A stretch of 47,871 nt of DNA from a virus. The position numbers and the translations under genes are program-made. The stretch covers positions 1 to 47,871 of the IMG/VR virus record IMGVR_UViG_3300034169_000010; one strand, written 5' to 3'. The notes beneath the pieces are model-generated. The model worked only from the letters and a program-made list of their open reading frames with translations. It made no database searches and had not been told where the DNA came from. Position 1 is the first letter of the stretch. The number at the start of each line of letters is the position of its first letter. Positions 21,441 to 30,063 of the stretch are shown piece after piece.

Positions 21441-21962
21441 ATGACCGAAGAGAAGAAGGCCAAGAGGGCGTACACGCGGAAGCCGAAGGTGGAGCCGCTC
21501 GCCGTCTACTCCGTGGCGGTGAAGGTCACGCGGGGGCGGAAGGTGGAGACGATCTACGCCGAGAGCACGAGGGTGGAGAACGGGTGCCTCGTCATCGTCT
21601 CGATGGACGGCCCCCAGCCCCTCGTCGAGAAGACGCGGTACATCCCCTTCGGGAGCGCCGAGATCGAGGTGTGCCAGAGGCCACAGTCGCAGTTCAGATA
21701 CGGAGCGCAGCCAATAGACTACGGCCCCGTGCAGGTTCCGGGGCGGGGGTTTGCTGTGACCACGGCTGGCCCGGCCCCGATGTTCTCCCACACCGAGATT
21801 GGCCCACGCATCGAGCTTGGCCCGCTGGAGATGGCTCGCCAGATGGGGCAGGCGAACCCGGCTCCTGTGGTGAGGCAGAGACCGGCCGCGATGGTGGAGA
21901 GGAATCACGAGGGGCTTCCGGTCGTAACGGGTGGATTCACGGATAGCGGGGGGAACTTCTGA
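21441..21962 (+). CDS. Hypothetical protein before terminase (173 residues)
   Basis: Basic N-terminus (KKAKRAYTRKPK), a beta-rich middle and a Pro-rich tail. The position just before the large terminase gene is where a small terminase is often found, but no helix-turn-helix is evident and the fold looks wrong, so I do not assign it. The stop overlaps the proposed terminase start. Confidence 0.65.
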   Translation: MTEEKKAKRAYTRKPKVEPLAVYSVAVKVTRGRKVETIYAESTRVENGCLVIVSMDGPQPLVEKTRYIPFGSAEIEVCQRPQSQFRYGAQPIDYGPVQVPGRGFAVTTAGPAPMFSHTEIGPRIELGPLEMARQMGQANPAPVVRQRPAAMVERNHEGLPVVTGGFTDSGGNF

Positions 21963-23557
21963 ACAAGCTATCGCGAGACGGAGAGGAAGGGCTCCGTTCG
22001 CTTTACTTTTTCGCCACGACATTCGTCGGGCTTGATCTGGAGGAGCAGCCGCACCGGGCTATGTGCGATGTGGTGCAGAACGCGGAGGAGGACAACGATA
22101 AGCCCTACTCCATGCTCGTCGTACCCCGTGGCTTCTACAAGACATCCATCATCAGGGCTGGAATCATCTGGAAGTTCTACCGCCGAATCTACCTACAGGA
22201 CAACCCGTACCACCGCATCCTTATCGCCTCGGCTAACCTTGCGCTCTCCCGGATGACGGTGTCGGCCGTGTCCAACCTCATGCGCTACGGCGGGCGTGGC
22301 GGCAGGATGAACGAGGAGTACGGGTGCCTCTGGCTGAACCGCACCAGGGACATGCCTGGCTCCAAGGTGGAGGACGGCATCAACATCGCTCCACGCATCG
22401 AGCGAGGTGAAGTGCCGACGGCCGTCGAGCCGTCCCTCTTCCTCGGATCTCTCCGGCGCATCAGCACCGGGTTCCACGCCGATGAGGCGATAGTCGATGA
22501 TCTGAACAACTCGGAGAACGTGAAGACGCCGGTGCAACTGCAAAAGACGCTAGATTACTGGCATTTGATTTTTCCTCTCCTCGGCGCGAGGGACAGGGAT
22601 GGCAAGCGCCCGAAGATCACGATGTCATGCACGCCGTGGCATGACGCTGACGTGCGTGGGACGATCATCAGGGAGCAGAAGGCTCGGTACGCAGAAGACC
22701 CTGAGTTCGTGTCCGACTGGAACATTACCGTAAGGCCAGCCATCAACGAGGACGGGTCGCCCCTGTGGCCTACGAAGTACCCACTGGAAGAACTGGCCCG
22801 TCTCAGCAGCGGGCCGAACGCGATGCCAGTTCGTGAGTTCGCCGCGAACTACATGCTGGACCCAGTAGGGAATACCGGATTCGCTAACGAAGAGGACATC
22901 CGCTGGAACCGACGCGAATCCTTCCCTGCTCTCCGGCAGGGACGGATCACGGTGGACCCCAGCTTCCATACGGAGGCTCGGGAGCACTCCTGCTTCACTG
23001 CGATCACGGTCGTCGCCTACGACAAGTTCGCGAAGATGTACGTCCTCGATGCCCGTGGCTCTCGTGCGTGGACGACCGAGAAGTTCATGGACGAGATGTT
23101 CGCCATCTCGGAGCAGTACCCGACGTGGCCGATCTTCATGGAAGACAGCCACATGGGGTACTTCCGGCTCGCGGTCCAGATGGAGGAGGCTCGGCGTTCC
23201 AACGAGGCGGGGCACCCCGTCAGGCTCCGTGTCCATTACGTACCCATCGACGTGAAGGCGTCGAAATATTCGCGCTGGGAGAAGATACGTCCAAGATTCG
23301 AGCGTGGAACCATCTACTTCGCAGACGACATAGCCCCAAGCATCAAGGCAGAGATTACGAACGAGCTAGTCCGGGGCGAAGCAGCGAGGTTCAAAGACTT
23401 CCTCGACGCACTCGCGATGGCGGAGACGGGGGTCTCCCCGAAGACGGGCAAGGACGGGAATCTCCTCTCCTTCCCGGACAGGAACGACGCTGGCAGCGGT
23501 GGGTCCACCCCACCGGCCCTGACCTTCGGTGACGTATTCGGCAAGAGGATAAAGTAA
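21959..23557 (+). CDS. terL: Terminase large subunit
   Basis: ATPase-nuclease that packages DNA through the portal. Counting from CTG 21959: an N-terminal YFFATTFVGLDLEEQPHRAM (about 15-35) typical of T7-like and related terminases, Walker A in VVPRGFYKTS (about 54-63), Walker B in DEAIVDDL (about 175-182), and a nuclease domain with VDPS (about 332-335). No ATG, GTG or TTG lies upstream of the conserved N-terminus; the first ATG (22061) would delete it. CTG overlapping the upstream stop, behind a G-rich ribosome site, is therefore the best start. Confidence 0.85.
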   Translation: MNKLSRDGEEGLRSLYFFATTFVGLDLEEQPHRAMCDVVQNAEEDNDKPYSMLVVPRGFYKTSIIRAGIIWKFYRRIYLQDNPYHRILIASANLALSRMTVSAVSNLMRYGGRGGRMNEEYGCLWLNRTRDMPGSKVEDGINIAPRIERGEVPTAVEPSLFLGSLRRISTGFHADEAIVDDLNNSENVKTPVQLQKTLDYWHLIFPLLGARDRDGKRPKITMSCTPWHDADVRGTIIREQKARYAEDPEFVSDWNITVRPAINEDGSPLWPTKYPLEELARLSSGPNAMPVREFAANYMLDPVGNTGFANEEDIRWNRRESFPALRQGRITVDPSFHTEAREHSCFTAITVVAYDKFAKMYVLDARGSRAWTTEKFMDEMFAISEQYPTWPIFMEDSHMGYFRLAVQMEEARRSNEAGHPVRLRVHYVPIDVKASKYSRWEKIRPRFERGTIYFADDIAPSIKAEITNELVRGEAARFKDFLDALAMAETGVSPKTGKDGNLLSFPDRNDAGSGGSTPPALTFGDVFGKRIK

Positions 23558-25497
23558 TGACGCGCAAAAAGTCCGAACCCAGCGAAGCGGATCTGAAGCT
23601 CAAATCCAAGTGGGGTGCGAGGCTGGAGCGCGGCAAGCGTCACCAGGACGCCAACTCGAAGGACTGGGCCAGGAACGAGAAGCTCGTCTTCGGCATCAAC
23701 CCCGGCGGGGAGAACGAGGACGACGCGGAACTCGCCTACGGGTGGGGGCTCTTCAAGTCGCTGGAGACTGCCATCTACGTCCAAGACCCGGACTTCTTCG
23801 TGGAGTCGAAGTTCAACTCGGACCCCGACACCGCGAAGCGCCTGACCGATATCGTCAGGACCGACGTTCGGGACATGGACCTGAAGTCGGCGGGCGGGCT
23901 GATGCTCCTCGACACGATGATCTGCGGCTACGGGGTAGGCGTCGAGATCATCAAGACCGACAAGAAGTTCGTCCGCTTCCCTGCGGGGTCTATCGGTGGG
24001 CTCATCGAGGAGGACACGGACACCGAGATGCCGGTGGAGCAGGCGTACGAAGTCGTGAGGGTCCACCCGAAGGACAGCCTCTTCGACCCTCGCGGCACGA
24101 AGCTGGACCTCTCGGACCACGGCTGGTGGGCCGGAGCCTTCTACCCGACCATCTCTGAGCTTCAGGGCGACCCGTCATTCACACTCCCCGAGAAGCTGGA
24201 CAGCATCGAGGAGGCTTCCCAGACTACGAGGCCCGACGGCCCCGGTGGGAGGCGCTCCTCCGGCGGGCGTGGCTCCCAGCAGGAGGAGACGGACCCGAAC
24301 TTTAAGACGTGCTGCGTCTGGGAGGTCTGGGACAAGCCGGATCAGAAGATCCACTACTTCCTCGACTCCATGTACCACTACCTCGGCACGAAGCCGTGGC
24401 CCTGCAAGCTCAAGATTGGCCCCAGGAGCCTCTTCCCGGCCACCGTCATGGCGATGCACCCCAACCCCAAGGGGTTCTATCCGAAGCCCGTGATCAGCCT
24501 CGTACGCCGTCAGTTGGAGAAGCTGAACCGGATCGAATTCGACATGGACGGGTACTACCGGAACCGCTGGAAGAAGCACCTCGCCCCTGCCTCGTGGTTT
24601 ACCCCTGACACGATCGCCCACCTCGTTGACACGACGGCGGAGCATTCCGTCCTCCTGATCGAGAAGGACGAACTCGACGCCTTCGTCGGCCCCGCTTCCA
24701 CTGGGCAGGTGGACATGCAGCGGCTCGTGGTGCAGATGCAAGACCCGATGGTCCCGCAGGACTACTACGTCCGGAAGCAGGGCATCGAGACGGACATCCA
24801 GCAGATCCTCGGGTACGGGCCTTCCGACCGTGGGGGCCTCCCGCAGACGCGCAGCGCCCGCGAGGCCGTGATGATCAACGACTCAAAGCAGCAGAAGCTC
24901 GTGAAGCTGGCTGACCAGATCGCAGACTTCTACCGAGAGTTCTGCTCCAAGCACCTCCTCCTCCTTCAGGCGACGATGGCCGTCAAGCGTGCCGCCCGCA
25001 AGTGGCCACTCCCGGCATCCGGCCTCACGGAGTGGTTCCAGTACGACAAGGACTCCATCAAGGGCGACTTCGCGTTCAACGTCTACGCGGGCTCCTCCGG
25101 CCCCAGGACGACCGAGACGAAGAAGATGGCCGCGCAGCAGGAGTTCCAGATGCTCGCCCCGATCTTTCAGGCAGAGGGCAAGTCCATCTACCCGCTCCTC
25201 CGTAAGTACGGCTCTGTCATGGGCTGGGACGATATCGAGGAGATGCTCGGCAACGGGAAGGCCGAGATCAAGAACCTCGCCGCAGCCTCGGCCATGTTCG
25301 CGCAGGGGCAGGTTGGCCCCGAGAAGCTCCTTGAGCAGATCGCCCGCGCCGTCCAGACGAACCTCTCCAACAACGACCTCGCCGAAGTGAAGAACTTCCT
25401 CGCCCAAGGGATCAGCGGGCAGGGCGGACAGCCCTCCGGCCCCAAGGGGATGAGGGGCGACCCCGGCACGCCCAACGCCGGGACAGGAGCGATGTAG
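23557..25497 (+). CDS. Portal protein (646 residues)
   Basis: Dodecameric ring at the unique capsid vertex. The length, position after terminase, TAATG overlap and content fit: N-terminal acidic and basic helices, a wing region, a stem-like helix stretch with EFDMDGYYRNRW (about 325-340), and a long helical C-terminal part with a Gly/Pro tail. The closest match by layout is to podovirus-type portals. Confidence 0.75.
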   Translation: MTRKKSEPSEADLKLKSKWGARLERGKRHQDANSKDWARNEKLVFGINPGGENEDDAELAYGWGLFKSLETAIYVQDPDFFVESKFNSDPDTAKRLTDIVRTDVRDMDLKSAGGLMLLDTMICGYGVGVEIIKTDKKFVRFPAGSIGGLIEEDTDTEMPVEQAYEVVRVHPKDSLFDPRGTKLDLSDHGWWAGAFYPTISELQGDPSFTLPEKLDSIEEASQTTRPDGPGGRRSSGGRGSQQEETDPNFKTCCVWEVWDKPDQKIHYFLDSMYHYLGTKPWPCKLKIGPRSLFPATVMAMHPNPKGFYPKPVISLVRRQLEKLNRIEFDMDGYYRNRWKKHLAPASWFTPDTIAHLVDTTAEHSVLLIEKDELDAFVGPASTGQVDMQRLVVQMQDPMVPQDYYVRKQGIETDIQQILGYGPSDRGGLPQTRSAREAVMINDSKQQKLVKLADQIADFYREFCSKHLLLLQATMAVKRAARKWPLPASGLTEWFQYDKDSIKGDFAFNVYAGSSGPRTTETKKMAAQQEFQMLAPIFQAEGKSIYPLLRKYGSVMGWDDIEEMLGNGKAEIKNLAAASAMFAQGQVGPEKLLEQIARAVQTNLSNNDLAEVKNFLAQGISGQGGQPSGPKGMRGDPGTPNAGTGAM

Positions 25498-25932
25498 ATG
25501 CCGATGGCCGAGTACCACTGTAAGAAGTGCAAGACCGAGTACGAGTACCACTTCACCGTGGAGCAGTGGCCCTACGTGGATGAGTTGGAGTGCCCTGTGT
25601 GCGGGGGCGCCGCCACGAGGTACTTCTCTGCGGCCCCCGGCATGAGCCCTGACCCCCACTGGACGGGCCACTACGACGTGCAGTTGGGGCGGTACATCAC
25701 CTCGCGGGACGAGAAGCGGCGCATCCTGAAGGCCAAGGGGCTTGAGGAAGTGTCGGAGGGTGAGTTCAACAGGGGGGTGGCCTCCGTGAAGGATGGTAAG
25801 GACATCATCCCGGAGAACGATCCGAAGTTCCGTGCCGCGATGGAGAAGGCTTACGCTGATACGGTATCGGGCAACGTAGCCCCTGTAACCCCGCGTGTCG
25901 TCGATTTCGGCGACAACGCCATGTTAGTCTGA
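25498..25932 (+). CDS. FmdB-like zinc-ribbon protein (144 residues)
   Basis: CKKC (about 8-11) and CPVC (about 33-36) form an FmdB/CxxC-type zinc ribbon with aromatic spacing (YEYHF), followed by a helical tail. Similar small proteins lie between portal and scaffold genes in many phages; the role is unknown. It starts one base after the portal stop. Confidence 0.75.
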   Translation: MPMAEYHCKKCKTEYEYHFTVEQWPYVDELECPVCGGAATRYFSAAPGMSPDPHWTGHYDVQLGRYITSRDEKRRILKAKGLEEVSEGEFNRGVASVKDGKDIIPENDPKFRAAMEKAYADTVSGNVAPVTPRVVDFGDNAMLV

Positions 25933-25949
25933 CAGCAGGAGGTAAACCG

Positions 25950-26834
25950 ATGGCAGAGAACGCCGTAGCTGATGGCGCCCCGACGGTTGCCCCGTCCGCA
26001 GGGACGGGAGCCGGTGAAGGGCAGTCGGCCGGAGGGAGCATTCTTGCGGAGCTTGAGGCGGACACGCCGAAGGCACCCGAAGCGTCTCCTGACCCGTGGG
26101 GCGACCCCGAGTTCGTGAAGAGGCTGGAGTCCTTGGACTTCAGCAAGGCACCGGAGCCTATCCGCCGCAAGGTGGAGGCGCCCTTCGTAAGGGACTGGAC
26201 GCCCAAGTGGCAGTCGGTCGCGAAGGAGCGGGCCGAACTCCAGGCACAGAAGGACAAGTTCCTCGACGTTGCCTTGGAGCGGCTGCGGTCTGGAGGGGTG
26301 GAGACGCCCACCCAGACGGTGCAGGACCAGATCCGTGAGCGCATCGAGGCGGGCGATTTGAGCGCCCTGCCCGAAATGATGCGTCAGGAGATCGAACGGG
26401 AAGTTGGCCCCATGCGTCAGCAGGCTGCGCTCAGAAATGCTCTCGACAAGGCGGTGCAGATCTCGCCTCTCGTCAGGGAGAAAGAGCCGGAGATCGCGGA
26501 GATCATCCGTGGAGATCCGCAGTTGCAGCAGTTGGCGTCAATGAACAACTACCAGTACGCTCCGTTGGTACTCGCGGCTCTGGCCGACCGCATCGAGAAA
26601 GTCCAGATTCAGCAGGAGTTTGAAGCCTACAAGGCTCAAGCCGATGTGAAAATGAAGGCTTACGCGAGGCGGGCGATTGAAGAAATGCGGGCGCAAGGCG
26701 CAAGCCTTCCGTCCGTGTCATCGCAGGCCGGATCAGGCAATGGTGCCAGCCGCAGCACGCAGCACATGACAGCGAAGGAAGCTATCCTGGATGCGTTCAT
26801 AAAGGCTGGCGGGGTGCCTGACCCTCGACTCTGA
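25950..26834 (+). CDS. Scaffolding-like protein (294 residues)
   Basis: Acidic, disordered N-terminus (1-60), then long charged helices with coil propensity (about 65-250), and a short C-terminal helix (about 270-285) of the kind that contacts capsid protein. Position between portal and capsid genes fits a scaffold that is removed from the procapsid. AGGAGGT precedes ATG 25950. Confidence 0.7.
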   Translation: MAENAVADGAPTVAPSAGTGAGEGQSAGGSILAELEADTPKAPEASPDPWGDPEFVKRLESLDFSKAPEPIRRKVEAPFVRDWTPKWQSVAKERAELQAQKDKFLDVALERLRSGGVETPTQTVQDQIRERIEAGDLSALPEMMRQEIEREVGPMRQQAALRNALDKAVQISPLVREKEPEIAEIIRGDPQLQQLASMNNYQYAPLVLAALADRIEKVQIQQEFEAYKAQADVKMKAYARRAIEEMRAQGASLPSVSSQAGSGNGASRSTQHMTAKEAILDAFIKAGGVPDPRL

Positions 26835-26838
26835 CGCA

Positions 26839-26854
26839 GCCCGTTAGGTCGGGC
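26839..26854 (+). promoter_or_regulatory. Hairpin in capsid gene leader
   Basis: GCCCG and CGGGC form a 5-bp stem with loop TTAGGT, just before the GGAGG ribosome site of the capsid gene. The hexaloop is identical to that of the early-leader hairpin at 1619-1640 on its transcribed strand. Confidence 0.4.
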
Positions 26855-26871
26855 GCGTCCCGGAGGATCAC

Positions 26872-27852
26872 ATGGCAGGCCCGACCGAATCGTTTCAGTT
26901 CGACACGTTCCTCACGTCCACCCTCAAGAACTACGACCCTGAACTCCGCAAGAACTTCCTGGAGAACCGACCCGCCACCGCGCTCCTGATGGACAAGTAC
27001 GGCCACAAGGACAGCGACGGCGGACGGACGTGGCAGGGCGTGGCCGAGTACGGTCAGAACCCCAACGTCCACTGGTTCCAGGGAGTTGACCCCTTCTCTC
27101 AGGAGATCGCCGAAGGCGCCCTCCCGCTCCAGTACGACTGGAAGTACCTCGGTGGGTCCATCGGCATCAGCCGCGTGGAGCAGGCCGAGAACCGTGGGCA
27201 GGCGAAGCTCTTCTCCCTCGTGGAACTCCGGCTGCGTCAGGTGACGCGGACGATGGGCACGATGCTCAACGAGGCAATCTTCGTTGACGCGGGGCCGAAG
27301 GCGATCATCCCGCTCTCGACGCTCATCTCGACGACCCCGTCCTCGGGCGCTGTCGGGAAGCTCGACCCTGCAACGAACCCCTTCTGGCGCAACGGCGCCG
27401 TCACCTCGGCTGGCTCCTTCGCCGCGAACGGCGTCAAGGGCACGGCGACCGACGTGATGATCACCGCCTTCAACAACGCCTCCGACGGCACCTACGACAC
27501 CCCGAACGCGATCATCTCGGGGCAGGACGTGTTCGAGTATTACAACCGTACCCTCATGGGTATGGCCCGGTACGTCAACACCGGCCGTGGGAACGTGGGC
27601 GACGCCACCTTCCGCTCCCTTGAGTACAACGGCATCGAGTGGGTCTGGGACCGCCAGTGCCCCTCCGGCCGTGTCTACGGCGTCAACACGAACTACACCT
27701 ACTTCGTGACCGACCCGACGATGTTCTTCGAGTGGACCGAACCCCTCAAGTACAACACGCAGCTCGCCTCGACCCGGCTCTGCGCAACCCGTCTCTTCCT
27801 CTGCACGACCAGCCGCATGTTCAACTTCGTGGTTGACGGGTTCACGGCGTAA
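26872..27852 (+). CDS. Major capsid protein (326 residues)
   Basis: Most abundant virion protein. Length, position after portal and scaffold genes, a helical N-terminal arm (about 14-45), beta-rich central region, and a final ATRLFLCTTSRMFNFVVDG segment fit the HK97-fold capsid proteins. CGGAGG precedes ATG 26872. Codon use is very GC-biased, as expected of a highly expressed gene here. Confidence 0.8.
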   Translation: MAGPTESFQFDTFLTSTLKNYDPELRKNFLENRPATALLMDKYGHKDSDGGRTWQGVAEYGQNPNVHWFQGVDPFSQEIAEGALPLQYDWKYLGGSIGISRVEQAENRGQAKLFSLVELRLRQVTRTMGTMLNEAIFVDAGPKAIIPLSTLISTTPSSGAVGKLDPATNPFWRNGAVTSAGSFAANGVKGTATDVMITAFNNASDGTYDTPNAIISGQDVFEYYNRTLMGMARYVNTGRGNVGDATFRSLEYNGIEWVWDRQCPSGRVYGVNTNYTYFVTDPTMFFEWTEPLKYNTQLASTRLCATRLFLCTTSRMFNFVVDGFTA

Positions 27853-27877
27853 GCGCAGAAGGACAGGAGGAAAACAC

Positions 27878-28690
27878 ATGGGTCTCTCTCGCAACGCACC
27901 CTACCCCGCCCACCTCGCGCCCGCGCCGCTGGCTTTCCAGAAGCTGTGGCCCTACTACACGGGCAACGCCGTCAACTCGTCCGCACTCCTCGCTGGTCTC
28001 GGTATGGAATGGGACTGTGTCGGTGAAATCGACTCCATCGGTGGCAACTCGTTCATGTACGTGAAGGCCGCTGCGGCGCTCGCGCAGGGCCAGCTCGTCT
28101 CCTTCGGCACGCCGACGGCTTCCACCGTCACTGCCGCTGGCTCCAGCACCAAGACGATCGTCTGGGCCGCTGGCGGGCTGACCGTCGATGCCGAGATCGG
28201 GAACATCCTCTACATCGCGAACTCCACCTCCTCCGGCGGCGGGTTCACGATCCGGAAGATCATCTCGAACACGGCCACGACCATCACCTTCTCGCGGGTG
28301 GACCCGAGCGTCGCCTCGAAGCCCGACGACCAGAACGCTCTCGAACTGGCCGCGACCAACGGCAACGTCGCCATCATCATCCGCCCCTATCAGGTCATCG
28401 TGAACACGGCGACCACGGTCCCCGTCGGCGTCGTCCTCGGCACCGTCACGGACACCTACTACACGATCATCCAGACCAAGGGCCTCGCCCTCGTCCAGAC
28501 GGTCGGCAACGGCACGGCTACCGCCGTCGGGAAGCCCGCAGTCGGCTCCGCCGCTGGAGTCGCCATCGGGTCCGCCGCCGATGCCGCCAACCTCTTCAAC
28601 GGTCCCGGCGGGCTCGTCGCCCTCTCGGCGTACTCCGCCGCCGGTCCCGGACTCACCCCCTTCTACGTGAACTTCAAAGGTAACTTCTGA
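27878..28690 (+). CDS. Capsid decoration-like protein (270 residues)
   Basis: Immediately follows the capsid gene; Ala/Gly/Thr/Val-rich with repeated short beta strands and very few charges, like cement or head-fibre proteins. ATG 27878 has AGGAGG 6 bases upstream; the longer start overlapping the capsid gene is rejected. No family is firmly recognised. Confidence 0.7.
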   Translation: MGLSRNAPYPAHLAPAPLAFQKLWPYYTGNAVNSSALLAGLGMEWDCVGEIDSIGGNSFMYVKAAAALAQGQLVSFGTPTASTVTAAGSSTKTIVWAAGGLTVDAEIGNILYIANSTSSGGGFTIRKIISNTATTITFSRVDPSVASKPDDQNALELAATNGNVAIIIRPYQVIVNTATTVPVGVVLGTVTDTYYTIIQTKGLALVQTVGNGTATAVGKPAVGSAAGVAIGSAADAANLFNGPGGLVALSAYSAAGPGLTPFYVNFKGNF

Positions 28691-28755
28691 TGGCTACCAA
28701 GAAGCCCAAGGGCAAACCCAAGCCCATGCCGATGAGGCCGAAGAAGGGCTGCTAG
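28690..28755 (+). CDS. Lys/Pro-rich micropeptide (21 residues)
   Basis: Encoded by a TGATG overlap with the preceding stop. The peptide is MATKKPKGKPKPMPMRPKKG plus Cys: almost entirely Lys, Pro, Met and Gly. It could bind nucleic acid or be a virion internal peptide. Support is the overlap, position before a terminator-like hairpin, and codon use like its neighbours. Confidence 0.55.
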   Translation: MATKKPKGKPKPMPMRPKKGC

Positions 28756-28764
28756 GTCAACCTG

Positions 28765-28796
28765 GCGGGGGAGGACTTCCACTCCCCCGCTCTTTC
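28765..28796 (+). terminator. Probable terminator after capsid genes
   Basis: GCGGGGGA (28765-28772) pairs with TCCCCCGC (28783-28790) over a 10-base loop, followed by TCTTTCCC. The weak U-run suggests partial termination, which would favour capsid gene expression over the connector genes that follow. Confidence 0.5.
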
Positions 28797-28809
28797 CCAA
28801 GGAGGCACG

Positions 28810-29190
28810 ATGCCCGACCCAGTGGTATACGACGCGATCGGAGAGGCGCTCTTCACGGCGAAGCTCCAGAGGAACGACCACGTCGCCGTCGAGAAGAAGA
28901 TCGAAGAGCGTGACCCCATCTGGAACTTCGAGCACATCCCGCTCGTCCTTCAGGAGCAGACGGACCTCCGTGCGTGGATGTCCTACGACAAGCCCGTCCG
29001 CTTGGCCCGCGTCAAGGAGTGGATCACCCAGTTCTCGAAGCGGGAAGGCGAGACGCTGGACATGCACGCGGCGAGGAAGGTGAAGCTCCGGCGCATCCTC
29101 CTCTTCGTCATCGGGACCGAAGCCTCTTCCGCGATCGGATCAAGGGACGTTGCCGCAGAGGCGTTCAAGAGCATCTTCCCCAAGGAGTAG
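28810..29190 (+). CDS. Hypothetical 126-residue head protein
   Basis: Helical, basic C-terminus, no cysteines. AAGGAGG precedes ATG 28810. The position between capsid and adaptor genes suggests a connector or minor head protein, without sequence proof. Confidence 0.65.
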   Translation: MPDPVVYDAIGEALFTAKLQRNDHVAVEKKIEERDPIWNFEHIPLVLQEQTDLRAWMSYDKPVRLARVKEWITQFSKREGETLDMHAARKVKLRRILLFVIGTEASSAIGSRDVAAEAFKSIFPKE

Positions 29191-29193
29191 CCG

Positions 29194-30063
29194 ATGGCCG
29201 ACCGCACCCTAGCCGTGATGATCGCCAATGTGCAGAGGAAGGTGGGCTCCGGCCCCGCCATCCCCCGCCTTGAGATCATGCAGGCGTTGAACACGGCCCA
29301 CCTTGAAATCCACGGCGCCTACGACTGGCCGTGGGCCTACAAGGAAACGAACATCAACGTCAACCCGTCTTACTCGACGGGGACCATCTCCGCCACCGTC
29401 GGCTCTGCCACGGTCACGGGGGCAGGAACGACGTGGAGTACGGGGTGGACGAACCGGCGGCTGAAGCTCGGCGCGTCCGACTGGCCCGTGCTTTCGTTCG
29501 GTGGGGTCGGCACGCTCCTCCTCGTCCAGCCCTTCCACGGGGAGGCCAACCTCTCCGGAGAGGCGTACACGATCTACCAGGACGTGTTCCAGATGCCCGC
29601 AGACTTCGAGCCCGGCAAGGATCTCACCCTCGTCGGCACCAGCGGGCGGGACCGCATCAGGCACATCCCCCGGATGTCGCTGGAGACGGAGGGCACCTAC
29701 GGGTATGCCGACTACGGGCGTGACTCGACGGGCAGGCACCTCATCCGGATCAGCCCATCGCCCACCGACACGTCCGTCATGCGGCTCGTCTACAAGGCAC
29801 GGCCCACCGACTTCACGTCGCTCCTCCAGATCCCGTGGCTACCCCAGACGTATCAGGACATCCTTGAACTCATGGCGGAGGCAGAGGTGAAGAGGACGAA
29901 CGGCGTCCCCGGCTGGGAAGTCCCCGCTGCCATCGCGGCGAGGAAGAAGCTTGAGATGAAGCGACAGGTCATCTCGGGTCCGGTGGACAACAGGAGCGAC
30001 GAGTTCACGAACGACAGCGGCGGCTATGGCGGCAGATGGTGGCGCCACGTAGGGGGCTACTAG
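29194..30063 (+). CDS. Head-tail adaptor-like protein 1 (289 residues)
   Basis: An N-terminal helical segment (IANVQRKVGS...ALNTAHLEIH) and a C-terminal helical part (LMAEAEVKRTNGVPGW) flank a beta-rich insert, the pattern of portal-adjacent adaptors in podoviruses (T7 gp11 type). The C-terminal Gly-rich tail would project into the channel. The next gene has the same layout, so the two look like paralogues. Confidence 0.6.
   Translation: MADRTLAVMIANVQRKVGSGPAIPRLEIMQALNTAHLEIHGAYDWPWAYKETNINVNPSYSTGTISATVGSATVTGAGTTWSTGWTNRRLKLGASDWPVLSFGGVGTLLLVQPFHGEANLSGEAYTIYQDVFQMPADFEPGKDLTLVGTSGRDRIRHIPRMSLETEGTYGYADYGRDSTGRHLIRISPSPTDTSVMRLVYKARPTDFTSLLQIPWLPQTYQDILELMAEAEVKRTNGVPGWEVPAAIAARKKLEMKRQVISGPVDNRSDEFTNDSGGYGGRWWRHVGGY

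Noticed and set aside
21441-21962. Small terminase subunit
   Set aside because: Position fits, but the protein lacks a visible helix-turn-helix and its beta-rich, Pro-rich sequence does not resemble the family.
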